Part shown: positions 1 through 6,317 of the stretch, piece by piece
Position numbering within the stretch: the first letter of the stretch is position 1
Layout of the letters: the number at the start of each line of letters is the position of its first letter
DNA from: Lysobacterales bacterium
GTDB lineage: Bacteria > Pseudomonadota > Gammaproteobacteria > Xanthomonadales > SZUA-36
DNA length: 6,317 nucleotides
NCBI GenBank assembly: GCA_026196445.1
Contig: JAPHTE010000067.1
Span: forward strand, 1 to 6,317
Direction of reading: 5' to 3'
Notes under the pieces: generated by a model
Database searches by the model: none
Seen by the model: the letters and a program-made list of their open reading frames with translations, nothing else
What the model was told of the DNA's origin: nothing
Position numbers and translations under genes: made by a program

Positions 1-339
1 GGTTGCGCCGCTTTTTACCAGGTCTTCCGTTTGCGGGGCGTCGGGCGCCAGGTGAAGGTAGGTAAACAAAGTGTGGTCGGGGCGCAGCATCGCGCGTTCA
101 ACCGCCTGCGGTTCCTTGACCTTGACGACCATCTCGGCGGTGTCAAATACACTTGGCGCATCTGCCAGTATCTGGGCACCGACCGCTACGTATTCTTCAT
201 CCGTCACTCCGATACCCATGCCGGCGCTGGTTTCGACAAACACTTCGTGACCGTGGGCAATCAGCTCGCGGACGGATGCTGGCACCAGGCCTACACGAAA
301 TTCATTGTTCTTGATTTCTTTTGGGACACCAATTCTCAT
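1..339 (-). CDS. ald: Alanine dehydrogenase, N-terminal part (partial)
   Basis: This is the start of an NAD-dependent L-alanine dehydrogenase, a cytoplasmic enzyme that converts L-alanine to pyruvate and ammonia with NADH formation. Only the first 113 codons are present; the frame is open to the window edge, so the gene continues to the left (the family is about 370 residues). The protein starts MRIGVPKEIKNNEFRVGLVP, the typical N-terminal family signature. Residues R15, K75 (in VVKVKEP) and H96 (in TYLHLAP) fall at the positions known in this family for pyruvate binding and catalysis. The start is the ATG at 339, preceded by a GAGAGG ribosome site 6 bases away. It is divergent from lrp and shares a 119-bp control region with it, so Lrp regulation is likely. 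Assignment is firm; completeness of the gene cannot be judged. Confidence 0.95.
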   Translation of the reverse strand, partial: MRIGVPKEIKNNEFRVGLVPASVRELIAHGHEVFVETSAGMGIGVTDEEYVAVGAQILADAPSVFDTAEMVVKVKEPQAVERAMLRPDHTLFTYLHLAPDAPQTEDLVKSGAT

Positions 340-345
340 GACACA

Positions 346-351
346 CCTCTC
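346..351 (-). promoter_or_regulatory. Ribosome binding site of ald
   Basis: On the minus strand the sequence GAGAGG lies 6 bases before the ald ATG. It is the clearest Shine-Dalgarno match in the window and fixes the ald start, which also agrees with the conserved N-terminus of the family. Confidence 0.75.
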
Positions 352-362
352 AACATTGTGAT

Positions 363-381
363 ATAACTATTTTATAGGTAT
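363..381. promoter_or_regulatory. Imperfect 19-bp dyad, possible operator
   Basis: The sequence ATAACTATTTTATAGGTAT is an inverted repeat around position 372: the CTAT and ATAG arms pair perfectly and the outer ATA/TAT arms pair after one mismatched position. It lies close to the ald start, so a protein bound here could affect the ald promoter. It fits the Lrp consensus poorly, so the bound factor is uncertain. In such AT-rich DNA a dyad of this size may also occur by chance. Confidence 0.35.
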
Positions 382-386
382 TTAAG

Positions 387-401
387 CAGTTTTATTCTCT
401 A
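387..401. promoter_or_regulatory. Lrp-consensus-like site 1
   Basis: CAGTTTTATTCTCTA matches 11 of 15 positions of the E. coli Lrp consensus as I recall it (YAGHAWATTWTDCTR), including the outer CAG and CTA ends. It lies in the middle of the ald/lrp spacer, 30 bp centre to centre from the second site. Binding is inferred only from this match and from the neighbouring lrp gene. Confidence 0.4.
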
Positions 402-416
402 TTGATTTATATTAGA

Positions 417-431
417 TAGTGTTTAATTCTA
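417..431. promoter_or_regulatory. Lrp-consensus-like site 2
   Basis: TAGTGTTTAATTCTA matches 12 of 15 positions of the recalled Lrp consensus, the best fit in the spacer. It overlaps the first copy of the 11-bp tandem repeat, and an 11-bp shift gives a weaker match (10 of 15) at 428-442. It lies 28 bp before the lrp ATG, a placement suited to autoregulation of lrp. This is inference from pattern matching by eye. Confidence 0.45.
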
Positions 432-444
432 TTTTAATTCTATT
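423..444. repeat. Two 11-bp tandem direct repeats
   Basis: TTAATTCTATT is repeated exactly at 423-433 and 434-444, and the following TTA begins a third copy. A related but imperfect stretch, TTTATTCTCTATT, lies upstream at 391-403. The 11-bp period is about one helical turn, so the copies face the same side of the DNA, as expected for cooperative binding by an oligomeric regulator such as Lrp. Polymerase slippage in AT-rich DNA is the simpler alternative for its origin. Confidence 0.8.
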
Positions 445-458
445 TTATGGCGTAAATA

Positions 459-944
459 ATGAGCAAAAAACCAAGGTCACACAGGGTTCTTGACCGTACG
501 GACCGGCGCATACTCGAGTGCCTGCAGGCCGACGGGCGGATTTCAAACGTCCAGCTCGCACGCAAGGTCAACCTGACACCCACGCCGTGCATCGAACGGG
601 TCAAGCGGCTCGAACGGCAGGGGTATATCCGTGGCTATACTGCCATCCTTGACCCGGACCTGGTCGACGCTAGCCTGCTGGTTTTTGTCGAGATCGACCT
701 GTCCCACACCTCGCCCGATGCTTTTAAACGTTTCAGCGAGGAAGCCCGGCGTCTTCCCGAAATCATGGACTGCCACCTGGTCTCGGGCAACTTCGATTAC
801 CTGATCAAGGCCCGGGTCAAGGACATGAAGGCCTACCGGGTACTGCTCGGTGACAAGATCCTGTCGCTGCCCGGCGTCAACGGTTCACGCAGCTACGTGG
901 TCATGGAGGAGGTTAAGGAAACATCGAACCTGCCGTTGTTTTAG
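459..944 (+). CDS. lrp: Leucine-responsive regulatory protein, Lrp/AsnC family
   Basis: This 161-residue DNA-binding regulator is nearly the length of E. coli Lrp (164) and close to it throughout. Residues 11-60 form the helix-turn-helix domain (DRRILECLQADGRISN, then TPTPCIERVKRLERQGYI); residues 70-150 form the effector-binding RAM domain (DASLLVFVEI, CHLVSGNFDYLIK, LPGVN.SRSYVVMEEVK). D113, M123 and Y146 correspond to positions where E. coli mutations affect the leucine response, as I recall. Such proteins form dimers and octamers that wrap DNA and respond to leucine or alanine. The ATG at 459 is supported by a TAA two codons upstream in frame, but no good ribosome site precedes it. It is divergent from ald and 9 bp before a deacetylase gene. 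A dedicated AldR-type local regulator is the alternative, but the similarity to Lrp itself is very high. Confidence 0.93.
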   Translation: MSKKPRSHRVLDRTDRRILECLQADGRISNVQLARKVNLTPTPCIERVKRLERQGYIRGYTAILDPDLVDASLLVFVEIDLSHTSPDAFKRFSEEARRLPEIMDCHLVSGNFDYLIKARVKDMKAYRVLLGDKILSLPGVNGSRSYVVMEEVKETSNLPLF

Positions 945-953
945 AATTGAGCC

Positions 954-1874
954 ATGAACACAATCATCATTCACCATGACGACTGCCTGCGTCACGATCC
1001 CGGGCCCGAACAACCCGAATCCGTACAGCGTCTGAAAGCTGTCATGGGTGGCCTGGAAGACCTCGCCCGCTTACAGGTACTGCCTGCACCGCTGGCCACG
1101 CCGGATCAGATCGGGCGCGTGCACCCGGACGAATACTGGGCCATGCTGCAGGCCAATGAGCCCGATGAAGGCCGGGTGGCGCTGGATTGGGACACCTTTA
1201 TGAATCAAGGCTCGGTCCAGGCCGCTTTGCGCGCCAGTGGTGGCCTGTGCTTTGCGATTGACCAGATTCTCACCGGCCAGGCATTGAGGGCATTCTGCGC
1301 TGTTCGCCCGCCCGGCCACCACGCAGAACCCGAAACAGCGATGGGCTTCTGTTTGCTCAACAACGTGGCCATCGGCGCCATGCATGCGCTGGAGCACCCG
1401 GGTATAGAACGGGTTGCGATCATTGATTTCGACGTGCACCACGGCAATGGCACGCAGGCCATATTCGAACAGAACCCGGATGTGATGTTCGTGTCCAGCC
1501 ACCAGCATCCCTTGTACCCGGGCACCGGCAGTATCGATGAGACCGGCTGTGGCAATATCCTGAACCTGCCGCTGGCGCCGGGTGATGGCAGCACCGAGTT
1601 CCGCAGGGCCTGGACCAGGTTTGGCCTGCCAGCCGTACACGGCTTTTCACCTGACCTGGTGCTGATCTCAGCCGGCTTTGACGCCCACGTGCGCGACCCC
1701 TTGGCCCAGCTGGAACTGGAGGACGACGATTACCGCTGGATCACCGGTGAAATTTGTGACCTGGCAGTCGACTGTTGTGAAGGCCGCGTAGCATCCGTAC
1801 TCGAAGGGGGTTATGACCTGCAAGCCCTGGCGAGCGCCAGCCGCGTGCATGTACAGGGCCTGCTCACCGGGTAA
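954..1874 (+). CDS. Histone deacetylase family zinc hydrolase
   Basis: This 306-residue cytoplasmic protein belongs to the arginase/deacetylase fold family of histone deacetylases, acetoin-utilisation proteins and acetylpolyamine amidohydrolases. These enzymes remove acetyl groups from lysine or amines by zinc-dependent hydrolysis. Motifs in order are RPPGHHAE (118-125, with the general-base histidines H122 and H123), MGFCLLNNVAIGA (130-142), DFDVHHGNGT (158-167, zinc ligands D160 and H162), SSHQHPLYPGTG (181-192), SAGFDAH (239-245, zinc ligand D243) and LEGGYD (283-288, catalytic tyrosine Y287). The active site is complete, so the enzyme should be functional. The ATG at 954 lies 9 bp after lrp with only a weak GAG before it; co-transcription with lrp is likely, and a terminator follows. 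The substrate is unknown: protein lysine, acetylpolyamine or another small amide are all possible. It is shorter than typical AcuC, so I give no symbol. Confidence 0.92.
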   Translation: MNTIIIHHDDCLRHDPGPEQPESVQRLKAVMGGLEDLARLQVLPAPLATPDQIGRVHPDEYWAMLQANEPDEGRVALDWDTFMNQGSVQAALRASGGLCFAIDQILTGQALRAFCAVRPPGHHAEPETAMGFCLLNNVAIGAMHALEHPGIERVAIIDFDVHHGNGTQAIFEQNPDVMFVSSHQHPLYPGTGSIDETGCGNILNLPLAPGDGSTEFRRAWTRFGLPAVHGFSPDLVLISAGFDAHVRDPLAQLELEDDDYRWITGEICDLAVDCCEGRVASVLEGGYDLQALASASRVHVQGLLTG

Positions 1875-1918
1875 CAATTGGCCCGGTTCCGCCAGCTGCA
1901 AAGTTCCCACGTCCATGG

Positions 1919-1938
1919 GCGCCTGCTAGGCGCGTTTT
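1919..1938 (+). terminator. Rho-independent terminator after the deacetylase gene
   Basis: A perfect 6-bp stem (GCGCCT, loop GCT, AGGCGC) is followed by GTTTT. It lies 45 bp after the deacetylase stop and before the efflux genes, so it probably ends the lrp-deacetylase transcript and separates it from the adaptor gene. The stem is short and the T-run only four bases before AA, so termination may be partial. Confidence 0.6.
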
Positions 1939-2021
1939 AACCGGTTTTGAAAAAGATTGGATACCACTTTCGGCAGGAAGTGACTAAACTGATTCACGAT
2001 GATCGACGGAATCCGGTAAAA

Positions 2022-3059
2022 ATGAGAACGACCTTTAATTTGGTAGCCACGCTGGCGCTCCTGCTCACGAGCAACGCGGGATTTTGCGCCCCTGGAGGCG
2101 AGACTGCCCCCGGAGTCGTAACGGTAACGGCGGAGATAAAATCTTTCCCGCTCGCGGCCGAGGCCCTCGGCAATGCGCGGGCCAACGAATCCATCGATAT
2201 ACGGCCCAAAATAACCGCAACCGTCACGGAAATCCTATTTGAAGAAGGCCAATCGGTGGCTGCGGGCGACGTGTTGATTAAACTGGACAACCTCGAGCAG
2301 GTGGCCGATCTTGCCGCTGCCAAGGCGGCGCTGGTGGATTCAGACGCAAGTTACCAGCGCTCCAGGGAACTGTTTGAGAGCAACGTGGTTGCCAAGTCAC
2401 AACTGCTGCAGGACGAAGCCGAAAAAATTGCCGACCAAGCGATGGTCTCGGTGGCCGAATCGCGTATGGCCGAAACGATCGTCAGGGCACCGTTTGCCGG
2501 CAGAATAGGCCTCCGGCGGGTATCGCTCGGCAGCCTGGTGGGGCCCAACACGGTCATTACCACGCTGGACGACACCGATACCATCAAGGTCGATTTTGAT
2601 CTGCCCGAGGTTTACCTTTCGCGACTGTCACCCGGGCTCACGGTCAGGGCACGCAGCGCGGCCTGGCCGGACCATGAATTCACGGGTGTTGTGGCGAGTA
2701 TCGATACCCGGGTTGACCCGGTCAGCCGCACCGTGCGTGTACGCTCGGTCATGCCGAACGAGGACGGCCGCTTGCGCCCCGGTATGTTCCTGACCGTCAC
2801 CCTGTTGAAGGAGAGCGTCGAGGCTCTCATGATTCCGGAACGGGCCCTGATACCGGAACGCAGCACCCAGTACGTTTTCGTCGTCGATGACAACCAACGC
2901 GTCGAGCGGCGTGAGGTAAATATTGGCAGGCGCAGGCCGGGCGAGGTGGAAATCCTCGATGGCCTGGCTGCCGGTGAACGTGTCATCGTCGATGGCACGC
3001 AAAAAGCACGTGACGGACAAACCGTAAGAATACTCACGCCGGCCAAAACAGAACCGTGA
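2022..3059 (+). CDS. RND efflux periplasmic adaptor (membrane fusion protein)
   Basis: This 345-residue protein links an RND pump to an outer-membrane channel. Residues 1-19 look like a signal peptide (MRTTFNLVATLALLLTSNA). Then come the first half of a lipoyl-like domain (about 55-90, IRPKITATVTEILFEEGQSV and AAGDVLIKLD), a charged, alanine-rich helical hairpin (about 92-150), the second lipoyl half with the hallmark RAPFAGRIG (155-163), a beta-barrel (about 165-260, with DPVSRTVRVRS and LRPGMF) and a membrane-proximal domain to the end. The ATG at 2022 is chosen because the signal peptide begins there; an in-frame TTG at 1947 would add 25 hydrophilic residues before it and has no ribosome site. 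C22 follows AGF, which is not a normal lipobox, so lipidation is doubtful. Its TGA overlaps the pump's GTG, so the two are translationally coupled. Substrate is unknown. Confidence 0.92.
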   Translation: MRTTFNLVATLALLLTSNAGFCAPGGETAPGVVTVTAEIKSFPLAAEALGNARANESIDIRPKITATVTEILFEEGQSVAAGDVLIKLDNLEQVADLAAAKAALVDSDASYQRSRELFESNVVAKSQLLQDEAEKIADQAMVSVAESRMAETIVRAPFAGRIGLRRVSLGSLVGPNTVITTLDDTDTIKVDFDLPEVYLSRLSPGLTVRARSAAWPDHEFTGVVASIDTRVDPVSRTVRVRSVMPNEDGRLRPGMFLTVTLLKESVEALMIPERALIPERSTQYVFVVDDNQRVERREVNIGRRRPGEVEILDGLAAGERVIVDGTQKARDGQTVRILTPAKTEP

Positions 3060-6000
3060 TCATTTCAGATTATTCAGTTCGCAGGCCGGTTTTTGCCAGT
3101 GTCATTTCGATGCTGCTGATCATCCTTGGCCTGGCTTCCATGATGGGTTTGCCGGTGCGCCAGTACCCGGACACGGATTCCCCGGTCGTCTCCATTGAAA
3201 CGAGCTACCGGGGCGCCTCCGCCCAGGTCGTGGAAACCAAGGTCACGCAGGTGATCGAAGACCAGGTTGCAGGCATCGAAGGGATCGAGAAGCTGACCTC
3301 CGAAAGCCGCGATGAACGCTCGGATATCCGCGTGGAGTTCAGCCTCGACCGCGACGTTGAAGCCGCAGCCAACGATATTCGGGACCGCGTCTCAAGGGTG
3401 TTGGACCAGTTACCGCAGGAAGCGGATCCGCCCGAGATCGCCAAGGAGGACAACACCACGCGGGCCATCATGTACCTGAACCTGACTTCCGACCGCATGA
3501 GCGGTCTCGAGATCACCGATTTTGCCGATCGTTACCTGGTTGACCGCCTGTCCACCGTCCCCGGTGTCGCCCGCGTACGTATTTCAGGTGCACGCAAATA
3601 CGCGATGCGCATCTGGCTCAGCCGAGAAGCGCTGGCAGCACGGGGCCTGACGGTGGCCGATGTCGAGTCCGCGCTGCGCTCGGAAAATGTCGAGTTGCCG
3701 GCCGGGCGCCTGGAATCAAAGACGCGTGAATTCACCTTGCGCACGGACACCGGTTTCAATACTGAAAAGGATTTCAAAAAACTGGTGATCGGCCGCGGGG
3801 CCGATGGGCAGGCTGTCAGGCTCGGTGAAGTGGCCGAAGTCAATGTCGGGGCTGAAAATGAGCGTAGCCAGGCGCGTGCGAATGCCGTACCCGCCGTTTC
3901 GCTGGCGGTTTCGCAGTTATCCAAGGCCAACAGTGTCATGGTATCGCGTGCCGTGCGCGGGGAGATGGCGGCCATGGCGCCCGAATTACCAGAGGGCATG
4001 ACCCTGACCATCAATTATGACCGGGCCGAATTCATCGAGGCGTCGATGAACGAGGTCTACAAGGCCCTGGCCGTGGCGATCTGCCTGGTACTGGTGATCA
4101 TCTACCTGTTCCTGGGCTCCCTGGTCGCCACCCTGATTCCAGCCGTCGTGGTGCCCGTATCGGTGATCGCGACCTTTATCGTGATGGGCGCGATGGGCTA
4201 CACCATCAACGTGTTGACGTTGCTGGGGCTGGTGTTGGCCATCGGCCTGGTGGTCGACGATGCAATCGTGGTGCTTGAAAACATTTACCGGCGCATCGAG
4301 TCGGGCCAGAAACCGTTGCTGGCAGCTATCGATGGCTCCAACGAAATCGGCTTCGCGGTCATCGCCACGACCCTGGTGCTGGTCGCCGTTTTCGTTCCGT
4401 TGTCTTTCATCGAGGGAGACATCGGCCGCCTGTTCCGTGAATTTGGCATCACCCTGGCTGCGGCGGTGCTCTTTTCCAGCCTGGTGGCGCTGACGCTGAC
4501 CCCGATGCTGAGTTCCAAACTGTTGAAAGGCACCAAGCTGAGGCGAGGGCCTGCTGGCCTGATAGACCGGCTTTTTGTCTACCTGTCAGGGTATTACAGG
4601 CAAGCACTGTCGCGCATCATCAATTGGCCATGGCTGGTCATGCTGGCCGTCTTATTGATTACGTCGGGCACGGTGTTCCAGCTCAATCGATTGCCGGCTG
4701 AGTACGCACCCAAGGAGGACCGGGGTGCGTTTTTTATCTCGCTGAGGGCGCCCGAGGGCGCGACTTTGGAATACACCGATCGCAGCACCCAGGAAATGGA
4801 GCGCATCATCCTGACCGAAACCGGTGAAGGCAAACCGATCAAACGGTTCCTGACACGCCTGCCCGGCGGTTGGGGCAACTCTGCGGTCAACAGCGCGATG
4901 ATAATCGTACTGCTGCAACACTGGGACGAACGCACGCAGCGCGATTCGGAAATCGCCGCCTGGGTGATGCAGCAAGCCGGTAATATCCCCGAAGCGCGCA
5001 TTTTTGCCCGTACACCGAGCGCCCTGGGTATACGCAGTGACGGAAGCCCGCTGGAGCTGGTAATGGGCGGGCCGGATTACGAACAGCTCAAGCTTTGGCG
5101 TGACAAGATGCTGCTCGCCATGGAGGCTATGCCGGAGCTGACCCAGATCGACAGCGACTTCCAGGAAACCAAACCACAGATGCGTATCAGCGTCGACCGG
5201 GACCGCGCTGCCACACTGGGGGTTTCACTGTCCAATGTAGGCCGCACGCTGGAAACGATGCTGGGTTCGAGAATTGTTACCACCTACATCGACCGGGGAC
5301 GCGAATACAACGTGGTCCTGATGGGTGAGGACGAGGCACGCTCGTCCACCGATGATCTCAGCAACCTGTATGTCCGCTCTTCACTGACCAACACGTTGGT
5401 GCCGTTGTCAAACCTGGTGCAAATTTCTGAATTTGCGGGCCCGCCGGAGTTGCGCCGCCATGACCGGATGCGCTCCATCACCCTGCAGGCGGGATTGGCT
5501 GAAGGCGTCAAGCTGGGTGAGGCCATCGAAAAACTATATGAAGTTGCAACCAAAACCCTGCCGTCGAGTGCGCGCATCGGATGGGATGGTGAAAGCAAGG
5601 AGTTCCTCGATTCCGGCAGTTCCCTGTACCTGACGTTCGGGATGGCGTTACTGATCGTATTCCTGGTGCTGGCAGCCCAGTTCGAGAGTTTCATCAACCC
5701 GATGATCATCATGGTTGCAGTGCCACTGGCGCTGATGGGCGCGGTCCTGGGCCTGACGGTTTACGGCAGCTCGGTCAACGTCTTCAGCCAGATCGGCGTA
5801 ATCCTTCTGGTGGGATTATCCGCCAAGAACGGGGTCCTGATCGTAGAGTTTGCCAACCAGTTGAGAGACAGGGGAATCGAGTTCAGTGAAGCAGTCATCC
5901 AGGCGGCGAGTGTGCGTTTGCGCCCCATCCTGATGACCAGCGCGGCCACCACGTTTGGTGCGATGCCACTATTGCTGGCAAGCGGCGCGGGTGCCGAATC

Positions 6001-6208
6001 CAGGCAGCCGATCGGGATCGTCGTTGTTTTTGGCGTTGCGATTTCTGCCGTGCTGACACTTTTTGTCGTGCCGTCGTTTTACGTGCTTTTCGCCAAGCGC
6101 ACGCATTCTCCACAGCACATGACGTCGATCATAAACAAGTTACGTCAGGGTATCAGCGGTGAACAGGCCCACGACACAAAAACCAGGCAACAGGAGCAAG
6201 GAAGTTGA
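3056..6208 (+). CDS. RND multidrug efflux transporter, HAE1 type
   Basis: This 1050-residue inner-membrane pump has the usual AcrB-family length and layout: TM1 (about 11-31), a large periplasmic loop, TM2-6 (about 337-486), TM7 (about 524-542), a second large loop, and TM8-12 (about 856-1013). It exports substrates in exchange for protons. The proton-relay aspartates D401 and D402 are in AIGLVVDDAIVVLENI (TM4), and the partner lysine K924 is in GLSAKNGVLIVEF (TM10). The twin acidic residues and the KNG motif favour a drug/solvent (HAE1) pump over a metal (HME) pump. Translation starts at GTG 3056, overlapping the adaptor stop (GTGA), and gives the typical N-terminus IISDYSVRRPVFA. The last 35 or so residues form a polar, charged cytoplasmic tail. 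No outer-membrane channel gene or local regulator is adjacent, so it probably uses a TolC-type protein encoded elsewhere. The actual substrates cannot be read from sequence. Confidence 0.96.
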   Translation: MIISDYSVRRPVFASVISMLLIILGLASMMGLPVRQYPDTDSPVVSIETSYRGASAQVVETKVTQVIEDQVAGIEGIEKLTSESRDERSDIRVEFSLDRDVEAAANDIRDRVSRVLDQLPQEADPPEIAKEDNTTRAIMYLNLTSDRMSGLEITDFADRYLVDRLSTVPGVARVRISGARKYAMRIWLSREALAARGLTVADVESALRSENVELPAGRLESKTREFTLRTDTGFNTEKDFKKLVIGRGADGQAVRLGEVAEVNVGAENERSQARANAVPAVSLAVSQLSKANSVMVSRAVRGEMAAMAPELPEGMTLTINYDRAEFIEASMNEVYKALAVAICLVLVIIYLFLGSLVATLIPAVVVPVSVIATFIVMGAMGYTINVLTLLGLVLAIGLVVDDAIVVLENIYRRIESGQKPLLAAIDGSNEIGFAVIATTLVLVAVFVPLSFIEGDIGRLFREFGITLAAAVLFSSLVALTLTPMLSSKLLKGTKLRRGPAGLIDRLFVYLSGYYRQALSRIINWPWLVMLAVLLITSGTVFQLNRLPAEYAPKEDRGAFFISLRAPEGATLEYTDRSTQEMERIILTETGEGKPIKRFLTRLPGGWGNSAVNSAMIIVLLQHWDERTQRDSEIAAWVMQQAGNIPEARIFARTPSALGIRSDGSPLELVMGGPDYEQLKLWRDKMLLAMEAMPELTQIDSDFQETKPQMRISVDRDRAATLGVSLSNVGRTLETMLGSRIVTTYIDRGREYNVVLMGEDEARSSTDDLSNLYVRSSLTNTLVPLSNLVQISEFAGPPELRRHDRMRSITLQAGLAEGVKLGEAIEKLYEVATKTLPSSARIGWDGESKEFLDSGSSLYLTFGMALLIVFLVLAAQFESFINPMIIMVAVPLALMGAVLGLTVYGSSVNVFSQIGVILLVGLSAKNGVLIVEFANQLRDRGIEFSEAVIQAASVRLRPILMTSAATTFGAMPLLLASGAGAESRQPIGIVVVFGVAISAVLTLFVVPSFYVLFAKRTHSPQHMTSIINKLRQGISGEQAHDTKTRQQEQGS

Positions 6209-6227
6209 AACCGGTTTAACCTGGTAC

Positions 6228-6255
6228 TTTACTCCGCGCTTGAAAGACGTAAAAT
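6228..6255 (+). promoter_or_regulatory. Possible promoter of the tRNA-Gly gene
   Basis: TTTACT (6228-6233) and TAAAAT (6250-6255) are spaced by 16 bp and resemble sigma-70 -35 and -10 boxes (4 of 6 and 5 of 6 matches). Transcription would start near 6262, about a dozen bases before the mature tRNA end, a usual leader length. TTGAAA at 6240-6245 is another -35 candidate but has no matching -10. Confidence 0.4.
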
Positions 6256-6274
6256 TGATCCATGCACCAATAAG

Positions 6275-6317
6275 GCGGGTGTAGTTCAATGGTAGAACTT
6301 CAGCTTCCCAAGCTGAC
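6275..6317 (+). tRNA. tRNA-Gly (anticodon CCC), 5' part
   Basis: The first 43 bases of a glycine tRNA, cut by the window edge. It shows the 5' acceptor strand GCGGGTG (6275-6281), a D arm with GTTC and GAAC paired around AATGGTA (6284-6298), and a 5-bp anticodon stem TCAGC/GCTGA around the loop TTCCCAA (6305-6311), giving anticodon CCC at 6307-6309, which reads GGG codons. The pattern follows E. coli tRNA-Gly(CCC), as recalled. The T arm and 3' acceptor strand lie outside the window. It begins 66 bp after the efflux pump and is likely an independent unit. Confidence 0.93.

Larger units (their letters stand above)
340..458. promoter_or_regulatory. Divergent ald/lrp control region
   Basis: The 119 bp between the two divergent starts are strongly AT-rich against a GC-rich surrounding, as expected for a region holding two promoters and binding sites of an Lrp-type regulator. 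It contains a dyad (363-381), two 15-mers resembling the Lrp consensus (387-401, 417-431) and an 11-bp tandem repeat (423-444). I could not identify a convincing -35/-10 pair for either gene: several AT-rich hexamers are possible, such as TATAAA on the minus strand at 371-376, but none has a good partner at 16-18 bp. That this region controls both genes is inferred from layout and family knowledge. Confidence 0.75.

Noticed and set aside
31..366. Plus-strand open frame of 111 codons at the left edge
   Set aside because: It lies opposite the ald coding sequence, whose translation matches the alanine dehydrogenase N-terminus with R15, K75 and H96 in place; the plus-strand product resembles nothing and runs into the AT-rich spacer.
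1071..1640. Minus-strand open frame of 189 codons inside the deacetylase gene
   Set aside because: It is a mirror frame caused by GC-rich codon bias; the plus strand carries the full set of deacetylase motifs.
1875..1918. Possible small gene or RNA between the deacetylase stop and the terminator
   Set aside because: The 44 bp hold no start with a ribosome site and no recognisable structure besides the following hairpin.
1947..2021. N-terminal extension of the adaptor from a TTG start
   Set aside because: It would put 25 charged residues in front of a signal peptide that begins naturally at the ATG at 2022, and no ribosome site precedes the TTG.
2612..3046. Minus-strand open frame of 144 codons opposite the adaptor gene
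   Set aside because: Low-complexity, arginine- and serine-rich product typical of antisense frames; no domain and no ribosome site supports it.
6208..6224. Terminator after the efflux pump
   Set aside because: The palindrome AAACCGGTTT and the neighbouring GGTTTAACC can pair only in very short stems with almost no loop and no T-run follows, so no intrinsic terminator can be supported.

Overview
The window is an ordinary, tightly packed piece of a GC-rich proteobacterial chromosome, most likely a gammaproteobacterium. The main reasons are an Lrp protein that reads very close to enterobacterial Lrp, a divergent ald/lrp pair of the kind found in gammaproteobacteria, an HAE1-type RND efflux pair, and a tRNA-Gly(CCC) that follows the E. 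coli glyU pattern. This assignment comes from recalled family sequences, not from a search. There is no phage, IS element, CRISPR array or clear sign of transfer.

Layout. Positions 1-339 (minus strand) hold the first 113 codons of alanine dehydrogenase (ald), cut by the left edge. Positions 340-458 are a very AT-rich divergent control region with two Lrp-consensus-like 15-mers, an 11-bp tandem repeat and an imperfect dyad. Positions 459-944 are lrp. A histone-deacetylase-family hydrolase follows at 954-1874, only 9 bp after lrp and probably co-transcribed. A hairpin plus T-run at 1919-1938 ends that unit. Positions 2022-3059 encode an RND periplasmic adaptor and 3056-6208 the RND inner-membrane pump, whose GTG start overlaps the adaptor stop. 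A tRNA-Gly(CCC) gene begins at 6275 and runs off the right edge.

How the parts work together. Lrp-family regulators next to ald usually sense an amino acid and control alanine catabolism (alanine to pyruvate plus ammonia with NADH), so the 119-bp spacer is the likely regulatory hub. The deacetylase behind lrp has all zinc and catalytic residues, but its substrate cannot be told from sequence; its position suggests co-regulation with lrp. The adaptor and pump form an efflux system that must borrow an outer-membrane channel of TolC type from elsewhere, since none is encoded here.

I found no convincing new system. The points most worth a second look are the Lrp-like site cluster and the lrp-deacetylase linkage.
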